DNA of 64,000 nt from Treponema berlinense (GCF_900167025.1 NZ_FUXC01000011.1:39552-103551), one strand, 5' to 3'; positions 16,721 through 26,018 are shown, counted from the stretch's first letter. Notes: generated from the sequence alone by a model not told the origin. Program-made: numbers and translations.

Positions 16721-17932
16721 ATGAGCAGTCTTTCTAACAAAAATCACTATTTATTTACATCTGAGTCGGTTGGCGAAGGCCATCCGGATAAACTTTGCGA
16801 TCAGGTTTCTGACGCTGTTTTGGATTATTGTCTTTCGCTTGATCCTGATGTTCACGTTGCCTGCGAATCTTTTTCTACGACGGACTTTTTGCTTGTCGGC
16901 GGCGAAATTGGTTTTCAGAATTACAAGGTGAATCCTAAAGAATTTAATGCAAATATCGAAAAAATTGCACGTCAGGTTGCTGTTGATATTGGCTATACTT
17001 CGCCAGAAGTTGGTCTTGACGGCAGAAACTGTATTTTTATGAACCGTCTTCACGCTCAGTCTGCGGACATAAATCAGGGTGTTGTTGGTAAAGGTCTTGA
17101 TGAGTACGAAGGTCAGCAGGGAGCTGGCGATCAGGGAATGATGTTTGGTTTTGCCTGCAACGAAACTCCATCGTTAATGCCTGCGCCGATTTATTATTCG
17201 CACCAGATTCTTTTAAAAGCAAATGAGCTTCGCCATAACGGAACAATTAGCTGGCTTAGACCGGATGCAAAATCTCAGGTTACTGTTGAATACGACGAAA
17301 ATCACAAGCCTGTTCGCGTTGACACGGTTGTTGTTTCTCATCAGCACGATCCAGATGTTGATTATTCGACAATTAAGGAAACTATCATCAACCAGATTAT
17401 TAAGCCTGTTCTTGAACCGACCGGGCTTTTGGACGGGAATACTAAATTCTTTATAAATCCGACTGGAAAATTTGTAATTGGCGGTCCGGATGGAGATTCT
17501 GGTTTGACCGGTCGAAAAATCATTGTTGATACTTACGGCGGAATGGGCCGTCATGGCGGCGGAGCTTTTTCTGGAAAAGATCCTTCAAAAGTTGACCGCT
17601 CGGCTGCCTATATGGCGCGCTATATTGCAAAAAATGTTGTTGCCGCAGGACTTGCCGAAAGAGCGGAAGTTGAGCTTGCATATGCAATTGGAGTTCCGTT
17701 CCCTGTTTCGATTCTTTTGGAAACTTTTGGAACTGAAAAAGCAGAGCGTTCAAAAATTGCTGCTGCCGTAGAGAAAATTTTTGACTGCACACCGGCTGGA
17801 ATTATCAAAACTTTGAATTTAAAACAGCCGATTTACAGAAAAACTGCGTCTTATGGACATTTTGGACGCGAAGGTTTCCCTTGGGAAAAAACTGACAAAG
17901 TTGAAGATCTTAAAAAAGAGGTGTTGCGTTAG
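16721..17932 (+). CDS. metK: S-adenosylmethionine synthetase
   Basis: Makes S-adenosylmethionine from methionine and ATP in the cytoplasm. The 403-residue length is normal for the family. Marks seen: [13 protein letters not shown] at the N-terminus, [10 protein letters not shown] (ATP-binding hexapeptide), [14 protein letters not shown], and the P-loop-like [19 protein letters not shown]. The Shine-Dalgarno GGAGG lies 7 nt upstream inside the riboswitch, so translation should fall when SAM is plentiful. A family A repeat follows the stop codon. Confidence 0.98.
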   Translation: MSSLSNKNHYLFTSESVGEGHPDKLCDQVSDAVLDYCLSLDPDVHVACESFSTTDFLLVGGEIGFQNYKVNPKEFNANIEKIARQVAVDIGYTSPEVGLDGRNCIFMNRLHAQSADINQGVVGKGLDEYEGQQGAGDQGMMFGFACNETPSLMPAPIYYSHQILLKANELRHNGTISWLRPDAKSQVTVEYDENHKPVRVDTVVVSHQHDPDVDYSTIKETIINQIIKPVLEPTGLLDGNTKFFINPTGKFVIGGPDGDSGLTGRKIIVDTYGGMGRHGGGAFSGKDPSKVDRSAAYMARYIAKNVVAAGLAERAEVELAYAIGVPFPVSILLETFGTEKAERSKIAAAVEKIFDCTPAGIIKTLNLKQPIYRKTASYGHFGREGFPWEKTDKVEDLKKEVLR

Positions 17933-17935
17933 CGC

Positions 17936-18039
17936 TGGGAGTGGCGGAGTTGTGGAGCGGTTGAGTTTTGCGAAACTGCTCCGCAATGAGCGTAGCGAAC
18001 CACGGACATAGCGACCCGGCAGAATGTCGGGGAACGCCA
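17936..18039 (+). repeat. Structured intergenic repeat, family A, copy 3
   Basis: GGGAGTGGCGGAG, a variable hairpin around GTTTTGCGAAAC, GAGCGTAGCGAACCACGGAC, ATAGCG, then CCCGGCagaatGTCGGGG and AACGCC. The right module matches the copy at 32.4 kb read on the opposite strand. The repeat contains an ATG at 18024 that is in frame with the next gene. Confidence 0.75.
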
Positions 18040-18047
18040 ATAAAAAA

Positions 18048-18737
18048 ATGAAGTCAAAAGCTGTTGAAATTGATTCGAGAATTACGCCACAGGCAAAGCG
18101 GGATGCGCATATTCATTATATTGTTGCATTTTGCGGTGGTTTTTTGACGGTTTTTCCGTTGGAGAACATTGTAAAGAGTTTTGGTTCTTCTCAGACGACG
18201 CATTTGATTGAAATGGTGCGGCTTTTGATTGGCAAAGACTGGTTTGAACTTGGACTTAGGTTTGCTGGAGTTTTGATTTTTGCACTGCCGATTTTTTTTG
18301 TTACTTATGCCAAAGAACACACAAAAATTAACGTAAAATATTTGGCTCTTTTGGTTGATGTGGCGATGGGCTTTTTAATGTGGCTTATGCCGACGAATTG
18401 GCCAAAGGTTGTTTATCTGTATCCTACTTTTTTTGCAATGTCGCTTCAGTGGAGCAGTTTTTCGGGAAGTTATGGTTATGCGGCCTCGACGAATTTTTGT
18501 ACGAATAATTTTAAGCAGACAATCAGCGCCTTGACGGAATATTTTTGTAACGGAAAAAATGAATTTAAATTGAAGGCGCAGTTTTATGGCGCGGTTTTGG
18601 CTGGCTATTATCTTGGAATTTTTGCCGGATTTAAGCTTTTTGAAAAACTTGGAAATTTTTGTTTTACGCTGGTTACGATTCCTTGTGCGATAATTGCGGT
18701 TTTGATTGCGACTTTTCCAAAGGATTCGGCAAAATAG
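18048..18737 (+). CDS. YoaK-family (DUF1275) membrane protein
   Basis: Inner-membrane protein of about 229 residues with five or six helices. Family marks are the N-terminal FPLENIVKSFGSSQTTHLIE segment and the central FAMSLQWSSFSGSYGYAASTN, equivalent to the Q-x-N and TN motifs of the family. The function is unknown; it is thought to be a transporter-like protein. The longest frame starts at an ATG at 18024 inside the preceding repeat. The ATG at 18048 lies just beyond the repeat and is the more likely ancestral start, though its Shine-Dalgarno sequence (GGGGAA) is distant. The next gene, nth, begins 31 nt downstream on the same strand. Confidence 0.82.
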   Translation: MKSKAVEIDSRITPQAKRDAHIHYIVAFCGGFLTVFPLENIVKSFGSSQTTHLIEMVRLLIGKDWFELGLRFAGVLIFALPIFFVTYAKEHTKINVKYLALLVDVAMGFLMWLMPTNWPKVVYLYPTFFAMSLQWSSFSGSYGYAASTNFCTNNFKQTISALTEYFCNGKNEFKLKAQFYGAVLAGYYLGIFAGFKLFEKLGNFCFTLVTIPCAIIAVLIATFPKDSAK

Positions 18738-18768
18738 TTTTTTTGGTGATTTTGTAAGGTTTGAAAAA

Positions 18769-19413
18769 ATGATTCTTTCAAAGCAGCAGATTGTTGAAAT
18801 TATGGAACGTTTTAAGGTTCAAAATCCGAATCCAAAGAGCGAACTTGATTTTAAGAATCCGTTTACTTTGCTTGTTTCTGTGGTTTTGAGCGCTCAGGCA
18901 ACCGACAAATCCGTAAATTTTTATACAAAACCGCTTTATGAAGTTGCCGACACTCCTCAAAAAATTCTTGCCCTTGGTCAGGAAAAATTGATTGAGTTTA
19001 TAAAACCAATCGGTTTGTGGAAAAATAAGTCTAAAAACATAATTGCACTTTCTAAAAAGTTGATTGAAGATTTTGGCGGAATTGTTCCGGATTCCAGGGA
19101 AAAACTGATGTCTTTGCCGGGAGTTGGAAGAAAAACTGCGAATGTTGTTTTGAATGTGGTTTTTGGTCAAAATACAATGCCGGTCGACACGCATCTTCTG
19201 CGGATTTGTCCAAAAATTGGGCTTGCGGAAGGTTCAACTCCGGAGCAGGTTGAAAATTCGCTCTTGAAAAATATTCCTGCCGAATATTTGCAGCATGCCC
19301 ATCATTGGCTTTTGCTTCACGGCCGCTATGTTTGTACAGCCCGAAATCCAAAGTGCAATGAATGTTTAATACGAGATTTGTGTCTTTACGGCAGAAGTCT
19401 TAAAGACGATTGA
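18769..19413 (+). CDS. nth: Endonuclease III (DNA glycosylase/AP lyase)
   Basis: Base-excision repair enzyme that removes oxidised pyrimidines and cuts the abasic site. The 214 residues match the normal length. The helix-hairpin-helix has LPGVGRKTANVV with catalytic Lys122. The essential Asp140 is in PVDTHLLR. The C-terminal iron-sulfur loop has Cys spacing 6-2-5 (CTARNPKCNECLIRDLC), so the [4Fe-4S] cluster is intact. A longer frame reaches back into the upstream gene, but this ATG follows TAAGG at workable spacing and starts where the family starts. Confidence 0.97.
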   Translation: MILSKQQIVEIMERFKVQNPNPKSELDFKNPFTLLVSVVLSAQATDKSVNFYTKPLYEVADTPQKILALGQEKLIEFIKPIGLWKNKSKNIIALSKKLIEDFGGIVPDSREKLMSLPGVGRKTANVVLNVVFGQNTMPVDTHLLRICPKIGLAEGSTPEQVENSLLKNIPAEYLQHAHHWLLLHGRYVCTARNPKCNECLIRDLCLYGRSLKDD

Positions 19414-19472
19414 TTTTTGAATTGATAAATTATTGTAAAAAGTTTTAATATTTTTTTGGGGGCATGATAAAA

Positions 19473-20369
19473 ATGGAAGAAAGCGTAATTGCGGAAGCGG
19501 CAAACGGTGCGATTGCACTTGCAAACGGAACTGCAAATGAAGTAAAGTCGTTGTTCCATCTCGACGAACTGTCAGCTTATTTTACCTGGGCAAACCTTGC
19601 AAAAGTGATTACAAGCGTTGTGGCGATTCTTATTTTCTGGATGTTTTATCGCATAATCCGTCATTTTGTAAAAAAAGCGGCTTCAAAAACTTTGCAGAAA
19701 AAAACAGTTTCGCTTATTGTAAAAGCGATCAGTTATTGTTTTTACGTTTTAATCGTAATGTACGTTCTCGGACTTTTTGGAATAAAATTGAGCGCAATCT
19801 GGGGTGCTGCGGGAATTGCTGGAGTTGCAATTGGTTTTGCGGCGCAAACTTCCGTAAGCAATTTGATTTCCGGTCTTTTTGTCGTTACCGACAAGGCAAT
19901 GAAAATCGGCGATTTTATCGAGGTTGACGGAATTTCTGGAACGATTGATTCAATAGGAATAATTTCTATAAAAATTCATACTGGCGACAACCAGCTTGTG
20001 CGAATTCCAAATTCAACAATCATCAACACAAAACTAAAAAATTATTCGGCTTTTCCGTACAGACGCTACATTTTTGAAACCAGTGTTGATTATGACAGCG
20101 ATTTTGACAAGGTTATGGAAGTTGCAAAAACTGTTCCTGCACGTTGCCCGACTGTTGTTCTTGATAATCCGGAGTATTCCCCAAAAGTGCTTTGGACAAC
20201 TCACGGAGACAGCGGAGTGAATTTGAACATTATCGTTTGGAGCAAGAAAGAAGATTTCTTGCAGACAAAAAGCGATATTGCAATAAATACCTTAAAAGCT
20301 TTTAACGAAGCTCAAATCAATATTCCATTTAACCGTATGGACGTTGCGATTTTGAACGAAAAAAAATAG
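19473..20369 (+). CDS. Small-conductance mechanosensitive channel, MscS family
   Basis: Inner-membrane channel that releases solutes on osmotic downshock. Residues about 40-130 hold three hydrophobic helices. The pore helix is followed by the signature AAGIAGVAIGFAAQTSVSN, then the beta domain (GDFIEVDGISGTIDSIGI) and the mixed C-terminal domain. Length, about 298 residues, matches E. coli MscS. An ATG at 19464 is also in frame but is only 1 nt from the GGGGG ribosome site; the ATG at 19473 is 10 nt away and preferred. The 14 bases GGCATGATAAAAAT at this start are shared with the left end of the family B repeats. Confidence 0.93.
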   Translation: MEESVIAEAANGAIALANGTANEVKSLFHLDELSAYFTWANLAKVITSVVAILIFWMFYRIIRHFVKKAASKTLQKKTVSLIVKAISYCFYVLIVMYVLGLFGIKLSAIWGAAGIAGVAIGFAAQTSVSNLISGLFVVTDKAMKIGDFIEVDGISGTIDSIGIISIKIHTGDNQLVRIPNSTIINTKLKNYSAFPYRRYIFETSVDYDSDFDKVMEVAKTVPARCPTVVLDNPEYSPKVLWTTHGDSGVNLNIIVWSKKEDFLQTKSDIAINTLKAFNEAQINIPFNRMDVAILNEKK

Positions 20370-20381
20370 GAAGTGGATTGA

Positions 20382-21761
20382 ATGCAAACTCCGGCAAAAC
20401 CAGTAAATCAGCTGTTTAGTAAAAATTTTCTCAATCGCTTAATCTGGCCCTTGGTTGCAGAGCAATTTCTGGCAATGACAATCGGGGCTTGCGATACGGT
20501 TATGGTTTCTTCTGTCGGAGAAGCCGGCGTCAGCGGAGTAAGTTTGATTGATCAGCTTGGACAGCTTGTAATTCAACTTTTTGCGGCGTTTGCTACAGGT
20601 GGAGCGGTGGTTGCAAGCCAGTACCTCGGCCATAAAGAACAAAAAAAGGCCCAGGCTTCTGCAAAACAGCTTTTAAATTTGTGCGTGATTGCCGGAGTTT
20701 TTTTTATAGCAATATGTCTGCCTTTGCGCCGGATTATTTTGAACGGAATTTTTGGCGCTCTTGATCCGCAGGTTATGGACAATGCGCTGACTTACTTTGT
20801 CTGGATTTTGTTTAGTTTTCCGTTGCTTGGAATTTATAACAGTTGCGCTGCGTTGTGCCGGGCAATGGGAAACAGCAAAATAAGTTTAAAAGTCAGCCTT
20901 GTAATGAATTTGACAAATATTGCCGGAAACGCGATTTTGATTTACGGAGCAAAAATTGGAGTTGCCGGAGCAGGAATTTCAACCCTCGTAAGCCGCGGAA
21001 TTGCCGCCGTTGTAATGCTCTGCATTTTAAGTCAAAAAAAATGGCCGCTTTTTTTAGAAAAAATCTGGAAGCCGCAGTTTTATTTTACGCTCATGGGACG
21101 AATTCTAAAAATTGCAGTTCCGAGTGGAATTGAAAATTCTGTTTTTCATATCGGAAAAACTCTTGTCTATTCGTTTATGTCCACCTTTGGAATTACGGTA
21201 ATTGCTGCAAATGCAATTACAAATACAGTTGCAAGTTTTTCAAATATTCCAGGAAACGCAATCGGTCTTGCGAGCGTAACAATTGTCGGACAGTGCATTG
21301 GTGCCGGCGAAAAAGAACAGGCAAAATCTTATGGCCGAAAGATTATGCTTTTGTCTTACGGCGGAATGTTTGTTACGGCAATTGTGGTTTTTGGACTTGC
21401 ACCATTTGTTACGAAAATTTTCAATTTGACGCCACAAGCTCAAAATTTGGCCGTGCTTGTTATCCGCGCTTGTATGGTTGCAAACATATTTTTCTGGCCA
21501 ATGAGTTTTACAATGCCAAATATTCTTCGTGGAGCAGGCGACGCAAAGTACACAATGATAATTTCAAACATAAGCATGTGGCTTTTCCGCGTCCTTGGCA
21601 GTTTTTTGATTTCAAAATGGATTTTGCGCATTTATCCGGGAAACACACAATTTGCGTTTTTTGGCATTTGGATTGGAATGTTTTTGGACTGGATTTTCCG
21701 CGGAATTATGTTCTACGTGCGTTTTTGTGGCAAAAAATGGCTTGAAAAAAAAGTAATTTAA
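20382..21761 (+). CDS. MATE-family multidrug/cation efflux protein
   Basis: Twelve predicted transmembrane helices in 459 residues, in two homologous halves. Family marks include MTIGACDTVMVSSVGEAGVS in the first helix pair, QLFAAFATGGAVVASQYLG, and the second-half counterpart NIPGNAIGLASVTIVGQCIG. It exports organic cations in exchange for Na+ or H+; the substrate cannot be read from the sequence. The start lies 12 nt after the MscS stop with AGGAAG upstream, so the two are probably co-transcribed. A family A repeat follows. Confidence 0.93.
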   Translation: MQTPAKPVNQLFSKNFLNRLIWPLVAEQFLAMTIGACDTVMVSSVGEAGVSGVSLIDQLGQLVIQLFAAFATGGAVVASQYLGHKEQKKAQASAKQLLNLCVIAGVFFIAICLPLRRIILNGIFGALDPQVMDNALTYFVWILFSFPLLGIYNSCAALCRAMGNSKISLKVSLVMNLTNIAGNAILIYGAKIGVAGAGISTLVSRGIAAVVMLCILSQKKWPLFLEKIWKPQFYFTLMGRILKIAVPSGIENSVFHIGKTLVYSFMSTFGITVIAANAITNTVASFSNIPGNAIGLASVTIVGQCIGAGEKEQAKSYGRKIMLLSYGGMFVTAIVVFGLAPFVTKIFNLTPQAQNLAVLVIRACMVANIFFWPMSFTMPNILRGAGDAKYTMIISNISMWLFRVLGSFLISKWILRIYPGNTQFAFFGIWIGMFLDWIFRGIMFYVRFCGKKWLEKKVI

Positions 21762-21769
21762 AAATTTTG

Positions 21770-21912
21770 GGAGCACAATTAGCGCAAAAGAAAAGTTTGC
21801 CAGTTAGAACCGTCCAGTTGTCGCAAAAACCGGCTTTCCAGGGTTTCGCTAACGCTCCATCCGCCAAAAGCGGACTGCGCCCTTCCAATCCGGGCTGCAA
21901 GCCCGGACGTGC
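21770..21912 (-). repeat. Structured intergenic repeat, family A, copy 4
   Basis: Read on the minus strand: CCGGATTGGAAGGGCGC, a hairpin (TCCGC tttt GGCGGA), TGGAGCGTTAGCGAAACC, CTGGAAAGCCGG. The outer edge is GGGAGCACA next to the MATE stop codon. The other end abuts the stop of the toxin remnant. Confidence 0.8.
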
Positions 21913-21913
21913 G

Positions 21914-22137
21914 CTATTTTCTTTTTCTAGCTAAATCATAGGCTTCATTATCTGCACGGACGGAAACTACAAGAATGTACATTTCGTGTGTTTTTTCATC
22001 TTCAAAAAGTTTGTATACAACGCGAATGCCTATGCAGATACTTTTAATATGCCCTTTAAAACTATTTTTCTGACAGAGCCGTCAAGTTTAGATAATTCTT
22101 CTTCTGCGAGAGGATGATACTTGATTTTCCATTCCAT
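21914..22137 (-). pseudogene. RelE/ParE-type toxin remnant with internal deletion
   Basis: The N-terminal part reads MEWKIKYHPLAEEELSKLDG to KGILKVSA and then hits TAG. In another frame the C-terminal part continues IGIRVVYKLFEDEKTHEMYI then VVSVRADNEAYDLARKRK and stops. Both halves are recognisable RelE-family sequence, but the middle strands (about 25-30 residues) are gone and the frame is shifted. The total is 224 nt, not a multiple of three. The ATG lies 3 nt after the antitoxin stop, the usual arrangement for a co-translated toxin-antitoxin pair. The toxin should be inactive. Confidence 0.85.
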
Positions 22138-22140
22138 CAG

Positions 22141-22461
22141 CTACTCCAGATTAACTTCAATATCATCTAAATCGGATTCTGTCAGTCCGAATTTTTTCAT
22201 CAAATTATCTTGAGTTGTATATTCAGTTTTTTCAGAAAGTCGTTTTGAAGTTTCTGCTGCAAGAATTGCATCTTCGTATTCTTCCATCATCTGCTGATAA
22301 CTTTGTGGACTCATAAGAATACACTCTGGAACATTATTTTTTACAACAATTTTTGTACCGAATTTTTTTACATCAGAAAAAATTTTGTTAGCTTCACCTT
22401 TGTTAAAACGGCTGATAGGAATTATTGAATCAAGAATATTTAATGTATTTAAAGCTTTCAT
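22141..22461 (-). CDS. Phd/YefM-type antitoxin
   Basis: A 106-residue protein with the Phd/YefM N-terminal DNA-binding fold (IIPISRFNKGEANKIFSDVK, then IVVKNNVPECILMSPQSYQ) and an acidic C-terminal tail that normally wraps the toxin (ESDLDDIEVNLE). GGAGGT precedes the start. It would normally repress its own operon and neutralise RelE. The partner gene next to it is broken, so this antitoxin is an orphan unless it acts on another toxin elsewhere. The upstream region has an AT-rich run (TAATATATATAT) likely to hold the promoter. Confidence 0.9.
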   Translation of the reverse strand: MKALNTLNILDSIIPISRFNKGEANKIFSDVKKFGTKIVVKNNVPECILMSPQSYQQMMEEYEDAILAAETSKRLSEKTEYTTQDNLMKKFGLTESDLDDIEVNLE

Positions 22462-22584
22462 ATTTTACCTCCGATTTTAATCTTAATAATAATATATATA
22501 TCGTTTTATTTGTTGTCAAATTTATATATTTTTTGAAAGTTCGCTACGTGCGCTAAAAAATTAGTTTTTCACATTTTTTTTTCG

Positions 22585-22593
22585 TGCTATAAT
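22585..22593 (+). promoter_or_regulatory. Extended -10 promoter for nnrD
   Basis: TGCTATAAT with its last base 6 nt before the ATG at 22600. The -35 match is weak (TTTTCA). The expected transcription start falls on or next to the ATG, and no Shine-Dalgarno sequence is present, so the mRNA is probably leaderless. Confidence 0.6.
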
Positions 22594-22599
22594 TTTTTT

Positions 22600-24099
22600 A
22601 TGCAAAAAATGTTTTATGATACGCGCACTTTGGATTGTGCCTGCCGGCAAAGATATGCTCTTTCCGAAGAAATTATGATGGAAAATGCGGCTTCTGCCCT
22701 TAAAAACGAAATTTGCTCTATCTCGCTGGACAGGAAAATTCAAAAAGTTTTGATTTTGTGCGGTAGTGGCAATAACGGTGCCGACGGCTATGCGCTTGCC
22801 AGACTGATTTCTGGTTCTTTTAAAACCTGTGTTTTTGAATGCGGCAAGCCTTCGTCGCCACTTTGTGTTTTGCAGGCTGAACGCGCAAGGTTGTGCGGAG
22901 TTTCGGTTTTTGAATCGGACAGTTTTTTTGCGGAAAATTTGGATTCGGCTGTTGTTGTGGACTGCATTTTTGGGAGCGGTTTTAAAGGCGGATTTACTGA
23001 TCAAAACGGCGAAAAACTCATCAACCTTCTTGCTTTTGTAAATTCTTCAGAATGTCTAAAAATTGCCTGCGATGTTCCGACAGGACTTCATGCCGACGGA
23101 ACTTTGGCGCAATCTGTTTTTAAGGCGGATATTACTCTTACAATGGGCGCGCAAAAATTCTGCCTTTACAGCGACATGGCAAAAAATTTTACAGGAAAAA
23201 TAAAGGTTTGCGGACTTGGCATTTCTAGAGAACTTTTTGAAAAATCTGCTGAAAATTTGAAAGAAAGCCAAAAAAATCTTTTCCTTCTTGAACAAAAAGA
23301 TATGATTTTGCCGTACCGGACTGACAATCTTGTAAATAAGGGAAGCTTTGGAAACGCTTATATTGCATGCGGCGAAAAATCCGGGGCGAGCATTATTGCG
23401 GCAAATGCCTGCCTGAAATTTGGAGCAGGTCTTGTAACTCTTATTCGTCCAGATGAAAATTTTTCAAAAACTCCAATTCCCGGTCTTTCGATGGAATTTC
23501 TTGTAACAAATAATTTTGGTCCACGAATTAGCGCGCTTTGCGTTGGAATGGGTCTTGGTTATGACGAAAAAATCACTGAATTTTATGCAAAGTTTCTTTT
23601 AGATTCGCCGGACGTGCGCTGTGTGCTCGATGCGGATATTTTATATTCTCCACTGCTTCTTGAAATTTTGGAGAGGCGTCCAAAAGGCTGTGTTTTGACT
23701 CCACATCCAAAAGAATTTTCCGAACTTTTGCGTCTTTGCGGTTTAGGAAATTACAGTGTTGATGAATGTATTTTTCGGCGGGCGGAACTTGTCGAAAAGT
23801 TTTGCCGGCGCTTTCCGGAATCTGTCTTGGTTGCAAAAGGCGCAAATTCTGCTATCGGGGTATTTACTGCAAAAGAAGATTTTAATCTTTTTATCGACAG
23901 TTTTGGTTCTCCGGCACTTGCAAAAGGTGGAAGTGGAGATGCGCTTGCAGGAATGATATGTGCGCTTTTGGCTCAAAATTACGAAGGAAAAGACGCCGCA
24001 ATTACAGCCTGCCTTGCTCATTCTCTCGCTGCCTGCAAAATAAAAAATAATTTTGCTCTTACACCGACGGATTTAATTCAAAATATTGGAGAATTATAG
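22600..24099 (+). CDS. nnrD: Bifunctional NAD(P)H-hydrate epimerase/ADP-dependent dehydratase
   Basis: Repairs damaged NADHX/NADPHX. The N-terminal half (about 1-205) is the YjeF_N epimerase, with CGSGNNGADGYALAR and DCIFGSGFKG. The C-terminal half (about 215-499) is the ribokinase-like dehydratase, with NKGSFGNAYIACG, VLTPHPKEFSELL and the nucleotide-binding AKGGSGDALAGMICALLAQ. Fusion of the two in one protein of about 500 residues is usual in bacteria. The gene converges on the pseudouridine synthase gene with only 23 nt between stops and no clear terminator. Confidence 0.95.
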   Translation: MQKMFYDTRTLDCACRQRYALSEEIMMENAASALKNEICSISLDRKIQKVLILCGSGNNGADGYALARLISGSFKTCVFECGKPSSPLCVLQAERARLCGVSVFESDSFFAENLDSAVVVDCIFGSGFKGGFTDQNGEKLINLLAFVNSSECLKIACDVPTGLHADGTLAQSVFKADITLTMGAQKFCLYSDMAKNFTGKIKVCGLGISRELFEKSAENLKESQKNLFLLEQKDMILPYRTDNLVNKGSFGNAYIACGEKSGASIIAANACLKFGAGLVTLIRPDENFSKTPIPGLSMEFLVTNNFGPRISALCVGMGLGYDEKITEFYAKFLLDSPDVRCVLDADILYSPLLLEILERRPKGCVLTPHPKEFSELLRLCGLGNYSVDECIFRRAELVEKFCRRFPESVLVAKGANSAIGVFTAKEDFNLFIDSFGSPALAKGGSGDALAGMICALLAQNYEGKDAAITACLAHSLAACKIKNNFALTPTDLIQNIGEL

Positions 24100-24122
24100 A
24101 AAAAATTGAACGCAAAAACGTT

Positions 24123-25079
24123 TTATTTTCTGCCTTTTTTTCCTGCTTCAATAAAATTCATGTGGGCGCGGTCTTTTTTGCTCAGGCGTTTTTGACCTAA
24201 GTCCAGTGAATTTTCGTGTTTTCCGTGAAAGCGTTCGCCTTTTTTATCGAAAGAATTTTTTAAAGATTCAATCCAGAGCGGAGTTTTTGGATTTGGATCG
24301 CCTTTTTTTACGTATTCGAGCCAGGTTTCTGGTTCAGGAACTTCAAATTTCATTTTTTTGCCCGTAAACGGATGGACAAATTCCAAGGTTCTGGCGTGAA
24401 GGCAAAGTCTGCCAAAATGGTCTGTTCTGGCCCTGTAATTTTCGTCTCCTGCAAGAGGATAGCCTTTTGACGCAAGATGAGCGCGAATCTGGTTCTTTTT
24501 TCCAGTATCGAGTGAAAGTTCAAAAAGCGTATGTGTTGGACCTGACTGCAAAATTTTATAGTTTGTGCGTGCCGGAACTGTTTTTAAACGGCGGTTTTCA
24601 CCATAAGAGTCAGAATTGTTTTTGGAATTTTCGGATTCTTTTGGAACAAAGCCAACGTTGTGGGCGTTAAATGCAAGCTCATCGTCGATTAAACCGCAAT
24701 CCGGCAAAATAAGTTTTTTGCTGCGCGGATTTTCTGCAACTGCGCGGTAAAGCCGTTCTGTTACCATTTGATGCCAGGTGTCCATAATTTTTTTCTGCGC
24801 ATTTTCGGTAAGAGCAAAGAGCATTACGCCGGAAGTGTCGCGGTCGAGGCGGTGGACAGCAAAAGGTCTGTGCGAGCTGCTGAAAGTTCCGTTTTTGTGC
24901 ATAATTTCTTCGAGGATGCTTTGTGCCGTTCTAATTCGGCTTCCAGGATACGGAACGCTGAGCAAACCGGAAGGCTTGTTGATTACGCAGATTGTTTCGT
25001 CTGAATAAAGAATTTCAATTTTTTCGTGACCAAAATCTTTTTTTGTTTTGGCATTTTTGTTTGTGTTTAAATTTGCCAT
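24123..25079 (-). CDS. RluA-family pseudouridine synthase with basic tail
   Basis: Isomerises uridine in rRNA or tRNA. The catalytic motif is HRLDRDTSGVMLFAL, with the active-site Asp in RLD. Other family marks: NKPSGLLSVPY near the start and TGKKNQIRAHLASKGYPLAGD for substrate binding. There is no S4 domain. After the catalytic domain the last 60 residues are very basic (KKGERFHGKHEN, KKDRAHMNFIEAGKKGRK), an extension not typical of the family that may help RNA binding. A Shine-Dalgarno sequence (AGGA) precedes the ATG. It is the last gene of a leftward cluster after slyX. Confidence 0.92.
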   Translation of the reverse strand: MANLNTNKNAKTKKDFGHEKIEILYSDETICVINKPSGLLSVPYPGSRIRTAQSILEEIMHKNGTFSSSHRPFAVHRLDRDTSGVMLFALTENAQKKIMDTWHQMVTERLYRAVAENPRSKKLILPDCGLIDDELAFNAHNVGFVPKESENSKNNSDSYGENRRLKTVPARTNYKILQSGPTHTLFELSLDTGKKNQIRAHLASKGYPLAGDENYRARTDHFGRLCLHARTLEFVHPFTGKKMKFEVPEPETWLEYVKKGDPNPKTPLWIESLKNSFDKKGERFHGKHENSLDLGQKRLSKKDRAHMNFIEAGKKGRK

Positions 25080-25103
25080 ATTCCTGTCCTTCGATTAAAA
25101 AAT

Positions 25104-25304
25104 CTAGTAATGAGGCGGTTTTCTGTTTGGAATTTCGATATTCTCCGACAAATCCATAATTCTGCTTGAAAGAATTTTGTTTTCTTCGCGCAGAATTTCA
25201 ATCAATTTTTGCTGCTCTACGACTTCGTTCTGAAGTTTGTTGATAAAATCGTCCATAAAAGCAATTTTTGTTTCGAGAGCAATAAAGCGTTTTTCTGTGT
25301 CCAT
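25104..25304 (-). CDS. slyX: SlyX-family coiled-coil protein
   Basis: A 66-residue coiled coil: leucine/isoleucine heptads from FIALETKIAFMDDFINKLQN through EILREENKILSSRI, ending in the family hallmark PPHY. The role is not understood. No Shine-Dalgarno sequence is evident; TAAAAT lies 5 nt before the ATG, so either its own close promoter or coupling with the lipoprotein gene 17 nt upstream may drive it. Confidence 0.88.
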   Translation of the reverse strand: MDTEKRFIALETKIAFMDDFINKLQNEVVEQQKLIEILREENKILSSRIMDLSENIEIPNRKPPHY

Positions 25305-25321
25305 ATTTTTATTTTAACGGA

Positions 25322-25999
25322 TTACCACGAAACTGACCACGATTTTTGTTCGTTGAGTGTTAAAAGTTCGCCAAGTTTGATTTTTTGAGAGAGAATTTTT
25401 TTTGAATCAGGACTTTTTAATTCAATTTGAAGATTTTGAGAAACGATTTGTTTTGCCAAGTCCGGGCCGTAGACAAAAGAAAGAAGATTTTCGTATTCCT
25501 CAACATTCATTTTTTCGTCGTTTAGACACGGAATCATCAAAAGATCAAAATAGCCCTGAGTTTCTTCGTCCAGTTTTTCATAAATTGACTTGAATTGTTC
25601 CGGTCCCAAAGAAAAAGTGAGCGACGACTGGGTTTTTGAAAGAATTTTTGATGAAGCAAGAAGAGATTTAGAAAGATTTTCGATTTTTCCAGAAGCGCTT
25701 GTCTTTCCGTCCTTTTCCACATTTACAGAAACATTTTTTGCACCAGCGGAAATCAGGAAATTTTCAAGTTCTTGTTTTGAAAAGAGAGTTGAATTTGTAT
25801 TTTCGGCCAAACCAGAATTTTCCTGAGCCAGATCCAAAAATTCCTTAAAAGCAGAGTTTGCCGACAGCGAAAAATTTGCCGAAAAACCGATTGTCGCGGC
25901 GTCAGAATTTTCTGCTTTGACAGAAATTGAAGATGAACACGAAACTAAAAAAAGAGAAAAACCGATAAGAGCAAAAATTTTGGTTTTAAAAAATTTCAT
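25322..25999 (-). CDS. Hypothetical lipoprotein
   Basis: The lipobox LVSC (Cys21) follows a hydrophobic signal, so the protein should be lipid-anchored on the periplasmic or outer face. The mature part, about 205 residues, is Ser/Lys/Leu-rich. It contains a repeated helix-strand pattern (SGKIENLSKSLLASSKILSK) without a motif I recognise. AGGAA lies before the start. It sits between an NlpC/P60 cell-wall hydrolase and slyX, 19 and 17 nt apart, so it is probably in one operon with them. Confidence 0.78.
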   Translation of the reverse strand: MKFFKTKIFALIGFSLFLVSCSSSISVKAENSDAATIGFSANFSLSANSAFKEFLDLAQENSGLAENTNSTLFSKQELENFLISAGAKNVSVNVEKDGKTSASGKIENLSKSLLASSKILSKTQSSLTFSLGPEQFKSIYEKLDEETQGYFDLLMIPCLNDEKMNVEEYENLLSFVYGPDLAKQIVSQNLQIELKSPDSKKILSQKIKLGELLTLNEQKSWSVSW

Positions 26000-26018
26000 A
26001 AATTCCTAAAAACTTCAC

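Noticed and set aside
19461..19475. A third family B copy at the MscS start (GGCATGATAAAAAT)
   Set aside because: Only 14 bases match and none of the downstream stems is present; probably chance likeness of a ribosome site plus an A-rich start.
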